Source: Emergomyces orientalis (taxonomy: Eukaryota > Ascomycota > Eurotiomycetes > Onygenales > Ajellomycetaceae). Taken from it: a stretch of DNA of 64,000 nt. Shown here piece after piece: positions 46,374 to 57,486 of the stretch. The first letter of the stretch is position 1. Each line of letters starts with the position of its first letter. The stretch is from NCBI GenBank assembly GCA_002110485.1, contig MOWL01000089.1, positions 744,001-808,000 of the forward strand, read 5' to 3'. Both the position numbers and the translations under genes were made by a program. Under the pieces are notes generated by a model. The model did not search any database. It was not told where the DNA came from and saw only the letters and a list, made by a program, of their open reading frames with translations.

Positions 46374-48176
46374 TTAAACTGCAATGCTGGAGTTGGCCCA
46401 GCTTATGTTGCCACCGAGAGAAACACTGCTTGTCAGTTCATCTTCTTCCTCAGAGTCATCTGCCCCATCCATGTTAAGCATCTGAAAGCGGTTGGCATTT
46501 GGAGCTGTCTTTTTTGCCGGAGGCGGTGGTGCCACTTTCTTTGGCACATACTGCACCTTCGGCAATGGTCCCGCGCATTCATCCGGGCAGTATTCAATCT
46601 TCATGCCCTTGTACGCCAAGCGAGACATCATGCAAGTTCGTGCAAACAAAGCATTGTGAACCGAGTTTGTCGAGACATACGCATTACCCTTGTCAAAAGT
46701 GATATCGATCACTACCAGATTATGGATATGCTCCAGGTCATCGCGAATCCTGGATTCCGTCAAGTTGGGGTGCACTGAGCGGATAACCAGATTGCGCGAA
46801 GCTCCATTCGCCAGCTTGCCAGCAACAAGGCCAGGTAGGTAAAATTGGCGTTCACTCCAAGCCACCTCAATCTATTCGTTGAACGGTAAGTAAACATATA
46901 AACGGGTTATATCTAGCAATGTACTTCGGGAACTCACCAATTTATCAAGGATATAAAGGTCTTGTCGTTTAGCAAAGGCCAAAAATTCTTGAGCCGCTTT
47001 ACCCTCAGCAAAGGAGACGCTTGCTTGGCGCTCTCTGGGCCGTAGAAAAACATCAACCAGCGCACCACCCCGAATCGTAGCAACAATATCACGGTGAGTC
47101 GCACGTTCGGGAATACCCTTTAGAAGGATAGTGCGGTTTTCCGTACAGTTTGAATGTTGCTGGCGGTCCTGTCTGGATTGCGTGTTGCAAAGAAACCCAT
47201 CATCCTTTTCATCGCTCGGGAATGATGTGATATCATTCTCGAGACTCGATCGACGGCCATTGCTGTTAGTAGGAACATGTTGAACCTTGCCTGCACCATT
47301 CTGAGGCCAATTTCCGTTGGGTGTGCTATTCTTGTTATTCGGATCATTCGAGATCGAGCGCAAAGGATGACGTAGGGGATTTCCGATTTCAATTGGGGTT
47401 TTGCTGCTCAGGGTACTGTCGGCCGACTCCTCTTGTTCCTCCAAGTTTCCGGGGCCGCTTATCAAAGTCTAATAACTCAGTAAGCGGTTTGTCCTTGCGC
47501 AGCGACAGTCGAGATCTCTCACTTCAAGAGCTTCTTCGGTTACACCTCCTTCGTACAGAGCTTGCTTCAGATTATCTACCAATAGCATGATGGTTAGATA
47601 TGATTTTATGGACAACCCGCAGAATATAAACGGTGAACGCGCGAGGGAACTTGAAACAAAATGGAGGGAGGGTACCATATTCGCGGGATCTACGAAGCTT
47701 CAACACGCGTTAGCAAATATAATCGCACAGGATTAGGGGGAGGGCAAGCAAATTCACCAGAAGGTCGTGCTCTGATTTCGGGATGGTAACCGTAAGAAAG
47801 TTCGAAGAAGCATCAAAATCGATAGACGAGCCATGCTATAATTCCACAGAGCACACGCTCTTGTTAGAACCTCACGAGGCACTGAACGAATTCAGTCAGG
47901 GTCGTGAATATAGGATACTCACCAACTCCGCCCTATAATTCAGTTATGACCTCCATTAGCGTTCTGTATAAAACTGCAAGTAAAAGTGGAGGGGTTAGAA
48001 TCCGAAGAGTATTCGGACGGAGCCAAAGATATGGAACTCCGGAAACCTGACGATGTAATTAAGGGGAAATCCAGGCGCATATATCAGTCAAAATCGTACC
48101 TGCGAAGGAGCGTGTCCAGATGTGATTTCTTGATTGTAACATGAGAGTCCATCTTCCCCAGCGATGAATGGAGCAT
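46374..48176 (-). CDS. RRM RNA-binding protein with 10-nt microexon
   Basis: Seven minus-strand exons (48176..48100, 47932..47923, 47835..47758, 47697..47676, 47575..47523, 47468..46938, 46871..46374) keep phase throughout and give 422 residues (414 if the ATG at 48152 is used). The N-terminal part contains two similar short modules, VTIKKSHLDTLLRR and VTIPKSEHDLLLRRSREYDN, the second made by two splices. Two RRM-like regions follow: RTILLKGIPERATHRDI with SVSFAEGKAAQEFLAF, and RNLVIRSVHPNLTESRI with GNAYVSTNSVHNALFART. The tail is proline- and acid-rich. Fungal proteins of this type resemble Nrd1/Msa2-like regulators of differentiation that bind mRNA; the exact orthology is not settled here. 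The 10-nt exon is required to link exon 1 in phase. Confidence 0.8.
47923..47932 (-). other. 10-nt microexon of the RRM gene
   Basis: The exon ggcggagttg is bounded by TATAG upstream and GTGAGT downstream on the minus strand. It converts phase 2 at the end of exon 1 to phase 0 at exon 3 and yields RRAELHGSSIDFDASSN across the joins. Skipping it would shift the frame. Confidence 0.65.
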
Positions 48177-48662
48177 CTAAATCGGTCGCACAATTGCTGG
48201 ACGGTCAGCAAGTGGGGGGGGAAAGAGGGTACCCAGATAGGAATGATGCCTGGAACATGTACTTACATTTCTCACAAGAGCACGATTATCTGCTCTTGGT
48301 GGTGGGGTGAGGATATATCTATCTAGACATCTAGAGACAAAGAGTGAGAAAAGGGAGAGAGAGAGAGAGAGAGAGAGCAAAAAAAAGGGAGGAGGTGGAA
48401 GCAGCAAAAGGGTAGGCGGAGGGTAGGCCAAGCGCGAACCCTAAGCGCGTCCGGGGAAGCTGCCAGTGAAACTTAGCTTTTAACTAAGGAGTCTGGGACG
48501 AACTACGGATTACTCCGTACTAAGACGACGATTCCCACCAGTGGATCCAGATCGGTTTGGATAAAACAAACTAGAAAGATATCTTGCTCAGCTCAATCGG
48601 CATTCAGGTGAATGACCATTGACTATTGACCACTCACTCACTGATTATTCTGAGTATTGTTA

Positions 48663-48694
48663 TTTCTACATTTCTACATTTCTACATTTCTACA
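48663..48694 (+). repeat. Four exact tandem copies of an 8-bp unit
   Basis: The unit tttctaca is repeated four times without error. Confidence 0.95.
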
Positions 48695-48763
48695 CAGGGA
48701 CTTGATGGCCATTATATACCTCTTGTCAGACCAAATGCGACTTAATAAATAGGGAAACGGATT

Positions 48764-48831
48764 GGCAGTCAAAGTCGGCTGGCACCCAAAATCGGCTGGC
48801 AGTCACAATCGACTGGCAATCAAAATCGGCT
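48764..48831 (+). repeat. 17-bp minisatellite, four copies
   Basis: Copies start at 48764, 48781, 48798 and 48815, with consensus ggcagtcaaaatcggct and one to three differences per copy. Degenerate partial copies continue to about 48860. The repeat lies 200-290 bp upstream of the decayed DUF7924-like gene. Confidence 0.9.
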
Positions 48832-49053
48832 GGCAGCAAATTAGCAAAACGGCTTGCAGTCGATCACTCACTCATTGCACACTCATTCATGCAGCCCGCG
48901 CCCACCATCACTGGTGTTTCATTGTACAGTACATTTCCACCCAATGATTGACTCTTGGTTGCTGCCATCTTCTGCTCAAAGAGTCTCTCAGTGTCAGCAT
49001 CTCTGTTGTGCAGCAACTTAAAACCACCTCCTACCCTCCCCCTTCCTGTCATC

Positions 49054-50738
49054 ATGGCCCGCCATCAAAACCAAGGTATGCTATTCATGTTCATTACCAG
49101 CTATTTTGACTGACTGTTGATAGGAAAGCAACCTCAAGGGGTCAGGAAACGACCACAAGAACCTGTCCACAGGAGCCCATGTCTCAGCTGCCTTCACAAG
49201 CAAATTCAATCTAAGGACAGGAAAACTGAACAAAACCACTCATATCTCTCTTCAGCAAGCAATAATTTCAGAGAAGAGACATGTTACTTTCCTCTTACTA
49301 TACTTCACTATGAAACTAACTCAAAGCTAAGGCTTCTCAAAACCCGCTGGCCTCTCCGCAAACTAAGCATCAAAAACAAAAACAGTCGCGAGAAGTCAAA
49401 GATTCACTCCACATTTCAGTTGAGTGTATTGTAAAATGACTGTGAACATCACTTGCTGCTGTTGGGAATATACCTATCCAGGAGTCGGCAAGCAACAGCT
49501 GCAAACATAATATCAATTCAATTGATTACTGGAGGAAGGAAGAAATCTGGCTCAAAGAATACTTTGAAAAGAGAAGCAACATAAGTCATCTACTTGCAAG
49601 GAAAAAATTGACATCTTCTCTATGCTGCAAGCCATCGGAAGCTAGTTCTGTCGCCAGCTCCATCACACCCAGTGACCAAAAGCTGAGGGAAGAAAAGAGC
49701 ACTCCATATGAAAATGCGCGCTACAGAATGTTGCTTGAAACCAAGAGCAGTTTTATGAAAGAATCAAAACTGGGTATCACAGATACTAGTAAAAGCAGTT
49801 ATCAAACTTTGCTTGATACTGAACAAAGAGTTCTGAAGAACTCATTATTTTATGACAATCTATTCAAAAAAATCTGTGAGAAGATGCAGAATAGAAATGA
49901 GATCATGATTATTCAGAACATCACTTGATTGACTGTCTCTTCAGCAGAAAATCTAGTCATATATGATGATGAGTATCTCAAGATTTTGATTGAAAGTGTC
50001 AGTGAAGACTGGGACAACACTATCTCTGTCATGAAACCTCATCCGCAGCCTGATTACTCTGTGGGTTTCAGACAAGAGGCATTTACAGATAATCAACTGC
50101 AAAGACTTCAGCTCTTTGTCAGTGATCTGACTGATACATTCTACTTCATGGCAACATTCTACATGTACTTCCCATTCTTAACATGTGAAGTTAAGTGTGG
50201 CGCAGCGGCACTTGATATCGCAGATCGACAGAATGCCCACAGCACAACTATTGCAGTGAGAGCTACTGTTGAGCTATTCAAGCTCATGAAGCGTGAAAAA
50301 GAGATTGACTGAGAAATACTCATCTTCTCAGTCTCACATGATTATACAGCAGTGAGAATCTATGGTCACTCTGCAGTTCTTGAAGAAGAGAAGACAAATT
50401 TCTATTATCACTTAATTCACAAGTTCAATTTTACTGCTCTGAATGACAAAGAGAAATGGACAGTGTACAAATTCACAAGAAATGTCTATGAGATATAAAT
50501 GCCAACTCATTTTAAAAGACTATGCTCTGCAATTGATCAGATACCCCTTGATGTGAATTTTGATGTTTTGCAGTCAGAACTTCAATACTCCCAACAATTC
50601 AACTCTGAATCAGTGATTGCAGTTGAGGATAATGACAGCCAGCCAAGTCAGCACCATATAGCCTTGGCAGGTGTTACGCCAATTACCTCCTTTACAGAAC
50701 AAACACAAATATTCAAAAGATCAAGAAAGAAGCAGTAA
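49054..50738 (+). pseudogene. DUF7924-like fungal protein, decayed
   Basis: The 5' end is well preserved: exon 49054..49075 (MARHQNQ), a GTATGC...TAG intron, then GKQPQGVRKRPQEP. After about 100 codons a stop intervenes (49432), and coding resumes in a shifted frame near 49530 (DYWRKEEIWLKEYFEKRSN). It continues to a TGA at 49926, a second TGA at 50310 and a TAA at 50496. The conserved core is obvious: FYMYFPFLTCEVKCGAAALD, ADRQNAHSTTIAVRATVELF and MPTHFKRLCSAIDQIP. The family is expanded in many Eurotiomycetes and its function is unknown; the core has been likened to nuclease folds, which is not shown here. The stops make the copy non-functional unless recoded. Confidence 0.7.
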
Positions 50739-52624
50739 CTTAAATCTTCACACAAAAAGATTCTAGAGAAAAAACAGTTTCAGGAAAATACTTGCTGAAA
50801 GCAAGAGAAATTCTTAGAATCCTGCATGACTGGCACATGGCTGGCATGCCAAGGAGGTGAACAATTTCAGGTCTTACTACAAGCACTTAATTCCTTGCAC
50901 ATGGTGGCTAAGTGCAGCTGTATACTTTAATATCTCTCAAAATGGGAAAGGAATTAGAAGAGCTGAATATCACACTTACACTTTCTAGTCAGAGGCTCTA
51001 GTTAAATCGAAACTCGATTCGCCATACGACCCTATCAGGATGTAGACACAATGCTCGTGCCTTGTGCATCGTGACTCATTTCTCAGAATTTCCAACGGTT
51101 GGTGGCCTGGACATGGCGAAGCTGTTTGATTCATGTCAAAAGTGAGCTGGTATGAACAGGGATAATAACACTTGCTGTCTAATGCTGTGCTCCAGGATTC
51201 TTGCCTTGCAAAGGATATTGATGGTGTTTGGCATCATTTCCAGGCTGCACCCCGCAGACCTGGGCATTTCCAGGATGATCACCTCCGGCATCACAAAGTG
51301 ACGCAGGTCGCGCCTTGGATATTGCCGCTTGTTGATGTTTTCACTTAGAGTCAAGACATCCATGAACTCAAGCACAGAGATGAAGCCAGGTGCACTTTTT
51401 AACTGACACACATGATTGAGTGAAGTTCAGCTGTTCTCATACATGTCACCCCCGTGCTTCTTGTCCTCAGGCTTAGTGGTTTGTCGATTTGACTTCCTGG
51501 CGCATGGCCAGGGGGAAAAGGGGGGGCTGCATAGATTGACTGGTTGATATTCACTGGACAAGAGCTCATGTTGACATGAGAAGTGATGATCAGAAGCACT
51601 TCTGCATTGACTCACTTCATCAATGTAATATTTTCTGGTTCAGTGACTTCTTCAGTGTGAATGATTAACAATTCACACAAGATACTCAGTTGCTATTTTT
51701 TCTATTCTTCTTGATTAATCTCAATCTATTTTTGTTCGCAGGTGGGGGCTGAATGTGAAACATATAAAGATGTCAAGGCTCTTCTGAATTGAGATTGAGA
51801 GGAGAAGAGCATCTCAGTATCTTATCTTATAACATGACTATTTTCATGTATGATATTATATTCTCTGAACCTGTCAACAGTTCTTTCTTATCTCAGCTGC
51901 ACACAGTGCATTTTTTTGGAAGTGTACACTGCTGATTCTCAGTCAGATGAAGAGCCCCAGCACCTTCTTTCAATGCTCATGTTCATGCCTATGTCTCTCT
52001 TCTCTGCGTCCGGTGATCTCTCCAAGGATGCAGCAAGTGAGGTGTTTGCTGATTTTTCTGCCCTGTCATCCACTGTCTCTGGTCTCGATGACATTAACTG
52101 GGATGAATGGATCCTGTTCGACTCCCCCCCAGTCAATGTTCCCTCACTGTCACTCCAACTGTTGGATTTCTCTGACGACCCCATCGAGGAGGCTCACCCA
52201 AACCCAGACGCACAGGTATGACGTCTACCCTCTGAAATGGCTGAAGCAAAGCTACCCGATCAACTTGGCGCTCAACCTCCTTTCATGATACAACCACTGT
52301 GGAGCCCAAACACCCCGCATAAAACTGCTATCCCGCCCAGCGTTATCAACGACAAATAAATTGCTGCTGGGACCGGGTTCCATCAACAGATTCATCAGCT
52401 GATGTAGTTTCCATTCGCTTACCTAACAATGGCTCACTAATTGGAGCTGCCTATTATCCCTCTTGTTATGTTCAAGGAGCATAAATTGCTGATATTTGCT
52501 CTGGAGAAGTCGCTGCTGCTTCTGTCAATTTAACTAGACACAATCGACAAGGTAATGTTGAAATTTGGCCAACCCGCCCTACAACTCAGCGTTTAACAAC
52601 CTTGTTTTTCTTCGAAATTTATAA
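50739..52624. other. Accessory intergenic region
   Basis: No gene is supported. A + strand frame near 51948-52218 has an acidic composition (SDEEPQHLLSMLMFMP...) and a minus-strand frame near 51136-51411 reads FVMPEVIILEMPRSAGCSLE. Neither has a recognised motif. The 3' end contains the promoter of the PNP-domain gene. Confidence 0.4.
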
Positions 52625-54162
52625 ATGGCTGATAATACTAGAGACAAACGGTGTGCTCTACATCCTCGTGCTTTCATGTCTTGTCCAAAATGCTGATGAC
52701 TCGAAACTCAGAAAACTAACTCACGGCGATTACACAGTGGGATGGTTGTGTGTCCTCCGCTCTGAATTGAATGCATCAAAGGCGATGTTGGACGAGAAAC
52801 ATCATCCTCTTGAACCGGTCGAAAATGGCGATAACAGCTATCTTCTTGGGCGGATAGGAAAACACAATGTTGTGATAGTCTTTACAGGGTCAGAGACCTC
52901 AAGCGGTGCCGCCCAAACAGTAACTAACCTAATTCGGACGTATCGCAACATTCGATTTGGGTTGTTGGTGGGTGTTGGCGGGGGTGCTCCGACGGTGCCT
53001 CACAAGGAAGACCCGAGCAAAGACATTCGGCTTGGCGACGTTGTCGTAAGTGGCCCAAAAGGCAAGCACGGTAAGACGAGCTTCAGACTTCAGATACTTT
53101 ATCCTTTTTTTTCTTCCCTGAATAGAGTTTGCATTGACTGATTTCGTTCCAGGTGGTGTTCTTCTCTATGATGCAGGAAAATGGAAAGACGATGATACTT
53201 TTGACTTTGAATCACATTTGAACAAACCGCCCAAAATCCTGCTCAAAGCGGTTCAATTGCTTCAGTCGGACCACGATTTCGGGAGAGGAGAGATGAGGCG
53301 ATCAATTCAGTCAGTAGCAGAGAAATCTGCAAAGCTGCCTGCCTTAAAAGCGTATCGCTTTCCAGGCAGAGACAAGGATCTACTCTTCAAGCCAGATCAT
53401 CATCATGTCGCCAAAGGAGATTGTTCAGCCTGCGATACCAATCTGACTATAAAGCGCTTGGGTCGAGATTCAAATGATCCGGTAATACATTATGGCCTTA
53501 TCGCCTCTGGAAATGCAGTCATGAGGTTCTCCCAACTCCGAGATAAGCTGCGGGATGCGTGGAATGTCTGTTGCTTTGAAAGGGCGGCTGCCGGACTTAT
53601 GGATGACTTTCCGTGTATGGTCATCAGGGGCATATGCGACTACGCAGATGATCACAAAAATGAAGCTTGGCAGCCTTACGCAGCAACTGCCGCGGCGGCG
53701 TATGCAAAGGACCTTTTGACGATAATTCAACCCAGGGAAGTCCAGGTTATTCGACCAGCAAGTGAAGTGGTCGGGGCTTCTGGAGGGAAGATGGGGCATA
53801 TCCGTGCAAATAAAGTGGTTCACGCGCGGGAGCGTGACCAAGCTGCATTCGACCTGGAACTAGAGCGACTGGTGGTTCGACTTCTATCTCTGTCTCATCG
53901 GCATGGGTGGTGGTATAGCGAAGACTTTCGCAATCTGGTCGAACGGTTTTCGAAGAAGTGGGACCTGGACGTAGGGTGGCAGGAAGCATCACAAAGGTAC
54001 AATGTTAATCGTTCGGTCGACTCTGATGACACTTTGACGCTGCTGAAATCCAGCTGTGTTTCGCTTTGGAATCACCAGAATCGGGACGATATGCTCAGAT
54101 TGGAGTGGATAGAATCCCTGGTTTCCATGCTGGAATTTGTACGCTCGCCCAGAGGACAGTGA
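52625..54162 (+). CDS. PNP/UDP-phosphorylase-superfamily protein with C-terminal extension
   Basis: Three exons (52625..52650, 52712..53070, 53153..54162) encode 464 residues. Splicing a 61-bp intron joins MADNTRDKR to KLTHGDYTVGWLCVLRSEL, the usual start of fungal PNP_UDP_1 domains. The domain continues with VVIVFTGSETSSGAAQTVTN, RFGLLVGVGGGAPT, DIRLGDVVVSGPKGKHGGVL, VIHYGLIASGNAVM and AAGLMDDFPCMVIRGICDYA, where the glutamate expected in active phosphorylases is not obvious. About 140 residues follow that are helical in character and unrecognised (ELERLVVRLLSLSHRHGWWY). In fungi this domain is commonly the N-terminal part of NLR-like receptors, where it may cleave nucleosides or nucleotides. 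No NB-ARC/NACHT P-loop or repeats were found here. Confidence 0.85.
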
Positions 54163-56176
54163 AGAAAATTATTCACTCTTGTCTTAGACAGGAATTACGT
54201 ATCAAGAAATTTTTCTTTTCGTTTCTTTTTCCCCCTCGGTTTTGGAACCCAGGACCGTATAAGGTAAACAGCTTTTGGTAACCAAAATGACAGTGACGGC
54301 ACGCTCAGTATTCATGTAACAACCGCTGCTGCAATAGTACTATGTCAAGCCCTCCTAACATTCTGCTCGCTGAAATTCGGCCTGATGGTGGGTGTATTCT
54401 GTACATTATTCGTTCTTAGGGGAAACATCCATTATTTCTTAGAACGTCGCGGCCTGGGTCATGCCATATGTCGTTCCTAGGGGAAATGACCCCTATCTTT
54501 AGAACGTCGAGGCCTGTTCCTACGAAAATCATGGCCTTGCCAACTGGTTCAGTATACATTTTCCCCACCACTCTTCTTCACCTGGGCTGGGGTCGTCAGT
54601 CGGCGTCAGACCCTCGTGGGCGCTGCTCCCCTGTGGGCGCGTCAGGGCCCAAAAATAGAAAGTATGGAATAATTATGTTTCTGGAAAAGTTAGCCATGAC
54701 ATAATATTCTGGCAATAGCTGTCTTTGACTGATGAAAGACCACAGGATTTTCTGAAATCACATCCATGTTTGGTTCACCGAGATAGTAATAGAGTGTACT
54801 AGAGTCATTGTATGGAACATAAAGAAGAACGATAGTAAATCCATTAGTTTAGAATCAAGGTGAGCTATAAAGATACAACAATCATGTCAATTTTGAAAAG
54901 ATTCTTTCTGTGTCAAAGTCATTGAGATCGTGATAGAACAAATATTCAACACTGAATTATATCAATCTTTGGTGTCAAGCATTGGCATGGGGTACAATAG
55001 AAAATATTAAATGTGGAACCAGCTTGTGGCCTCATACTTGCTGGACTTACTTAGATAAACGATTCACTGCTGCTGAAATAGCCAAGGTCAAAAGGGGTAA
55101 ATGGGATTGGTGTGCATCTGGTATTACAGTATGTATCTCCTCTATAGCTTCAAGATACCATCTTCTATCCAACAACCCTCCTTTGTTTCTCTCTCGCTCA
55201 ATTATCTCACCGTAAGACACAGTCCATTTCATTCCCTCATGCTCTCCCCGTACCCTCTTCTGAAAGCGCGAAATACACGTCTTCGCCGAGTCCTTTCCAC
55301 AATGTTCGATGTGGACCCTTTGCTACAAGATATGATCTGGAATTTATTCATATCCCCATCAGGGCTAGCAAATTACGCTCTGTTCATTAACCGATGCTCA
55401 GACGTATGTAATACCCCTGTCCGCCCTCCCGCATCAACGCATTCTCCACTCAAGTCATCTCCCCTGATGTAGCGCAGATTGTAAGGCCGCCGAACGAAGT
55501 CATTACATTTGACTTGGGCTGAATAACGGATGCGTAAGACCAAATTTCAAAAAAGAAAACGAAAATAGAGGTGATAAAACGGAACTTCGGTACGAATCAA
55601 AATAGTTTCCCTTCAAATATCTACCATGTAAGTAGTAGTTTAAGGTTAAGTAGGCTGCGAAAGATGATGAAACAAATCCCAGACCCAAACGCACCGCTGC
55701 TATCCCATCCATAAAAGTTTTGCATGCAGGAAGAAGTCTTCGAGAACGGAGAAAAAGGCGAAAAAAGAAAAGAGCCCAATAGAAAAACATTAAATGAGAA
55801 CACCCGTATGTATCGTAAGTTCGTATCATGAAAGGAAAATTGGAGAAATGGAAGGTCGGGTGTTTATTGGTGGGGTACAGAATTCGCCACGGATCATCAA
55901 TGGAACCAAGTTGGAAAAAAGGGAGAGCAAAAAGGACAACGAGAAAATGATAGAAAATGGGGATGATTGGACAAGTTAGAAAGAGAGGAAGATAGAAAAA
56001 GCTCTATCAGATCCCGCAGCTCTAAATCACCTCTAATTTATTCCGTTCCACCGGGAAAAATGAAAAAAATGGCTCCGGGCTCGGGCCTGACCGATAACCA
56101 CCATGATGGCTACCTCACCCTTATTTTCAAAACCCACTCCTACCCCCCGAAACTCCCACATATTCGTATTGCATAT
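54163..56176. other. Intergenic, no supported gene
   Basis: The segment contains an imperfect direct repeat (54411-54516), AT-rich stretches and a short frame near 54987-55120 (TIENIKCGTSLWPHTCW) too weak to call. The 3' UTR of the DOMON gene may extend into the right end. Confidence 0.45.
54411..54516 (+). repeat. Imperfect direct repeat of about 45 bp
   Basis: Copies at 54411-54456 and 54472-54516 share the beginning cgttc(t/c)taggggaaa and the end tagaacgtcg(c/a)ggcctg, with a more diverged middle. Within each copy, cgttctta and its near-complement taagaacg suggest hairpin potential. Confidence 0.7.
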
Positions 56177-57486
56177 TCATCCCTTTCTTCTCCCGTTCAT
56201 CGCCTTCGTTTCACCATCCCCACCAAAGAACGACTCGTCAGGTCTTAAACGCTGCTTCTTCTTCTTCTTCTTCAAAGTCCCCCACGTCGAAATAGTAACA
56301 TAAGCCACACCCATGACTCCTGCAATAATTGCGTAGACAATAACGCCAGCTTTAGGCACAGTTTCCTTCCCAATGCCGCTAAACCTAAAGCCCAACCCTC
56401 CATTGACGATACCTAGTACGAGCATGCTCCGACCTACCCATCGATGTACACTCCCCATCGCACTGGGCCCATGAGTCCGCACGTAGTTGAGATGGTGCCA
56501 GTAGCCCAGCAGCGGCTGGCAGAGTACCAACCAGCCAATGACCACATAGCCGATTATGGGATGGTACATGGTTGTTTTCTTCAGGTCGCGGGCCAAGGAG
56601 ACGCCGACACCGAAACCCGCGACAGCGGCACAGAGCGTCAGGACCTGGAATGGCGCGTGAATGCGTGTTGCTGTCTTTGAGTAAGGGATCAAAAATAGGC
56701 CTAAGGCGAAAGTTGGGAAGAGGACGACGAAAACGACAGACATTATTATGCCGTGGGTGACGCGCTTGACATTTATGGTCCTTTGGGAGACGCCTGTGGA
56801 TGCTGACCCACCCCTGCTGCCGTCTTCTCCACCTCCTGCGCCTGCACCTGCACTTGTCAGGTCAAAAGTGAACGTGCCCTGGTTGTCGTGGAAGGCGATT
56901 TGCTCATCGACATCGCCAGAGTTGAGAGGCTTGCCGTTCTTCACCGCCCAGATCCAGGGGCTCTTCCTATCTTTGGGATCCATGGAGCCTCCTTCCCAGG
57001 CCATGCAGTTTTCGCAGAGCACGTTTGCAATCATTTTGCCGTCGGAGATTCCTGAGCCGTCGAGAAGGCGGAGGCGCACCGAATGGTTGTGATCGGGGGC
57101 CATGTGGCCGCGCCCTAGGCGCGGGGAGATAGTGATGTTATTCTTGTCGGATGAAGTGTAGGCAATGAAGATGTTGGCACCTGCCATTCCTGTTCCCTGA
57201 CCCAGGGCAAACCATTCAATGCTATCACTGGGGGCTTCCATTTGGAAATATATGGGACCTTGACCTCGGGAGGCTGTGGAAGGGGGAATATTGACACGGA
57301 AAGAGATGTCCTTAACGTCACTCGGGCGGAATTGGGCACTTTGGCTGTGAGCCATTGGCACTGCGGGGGAATTGTTAGGAGTGTTTTTTCTCCTTCTTCG
57401 CTTTACTTGTATCAATGGGGTGTAATTGAGGAGTGCTCACCAGAGGCCAGCGTCGCTGCTGCGACGGCTATAGAAAATAGTCTCAT
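56177..57486 (-). CDS. DOMON and cytochrome b561 domain membrane protein
   Basis: Two minus-strand exons (57486..57441, 57360..56177) give 409 residues. The splice joins a signal peptide (MRLFSIAVAAATLAS) to VPMAHSQSAQFRPSDVKDIS. A DOMON/cellobiose-dehydrogenase-cytochrome-like domain (residues about 25-190, with SIEWFALGQGTGMAGANIFI) should bind heme b. A cytochrome b561 membrane region follows (about residues 220-370), with THGIIMSVVFVVLFPTF, YHPIIGYVVIG and HRWVGRSMLVLGIVNGGLGF; the histidines in these helices are the expected heme ligands. A poly-lysine patch ends the last helix. The protein probably carries electrons across the plasma membrane. The electron donor and acceptor are unknown. 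Confidence 0.92.

Larger units (their letters stand above)
48177..49053. other. Intergenic with several short tandem repeats
   Basis: This is the boundary between the conserved block and the accessory block. It contains a GA dinucleotide run (about 48356-48376), an 8-bp tandem repeat and a 17-bp minisatellite, and no gene. Confidence 0.6.

Noticed and set aside
54982..55215. Copia gag-like reading (TIENIKCGTSLWPHTCW)
   Set aside because: The resemblance rests on a few residues, and no other retroelement part is nearby.
56444..57092. Plus-strand frames opposite the DOMON/b561 gene
   Set aside because: They are shadows of a conserved membrane-protein exon.
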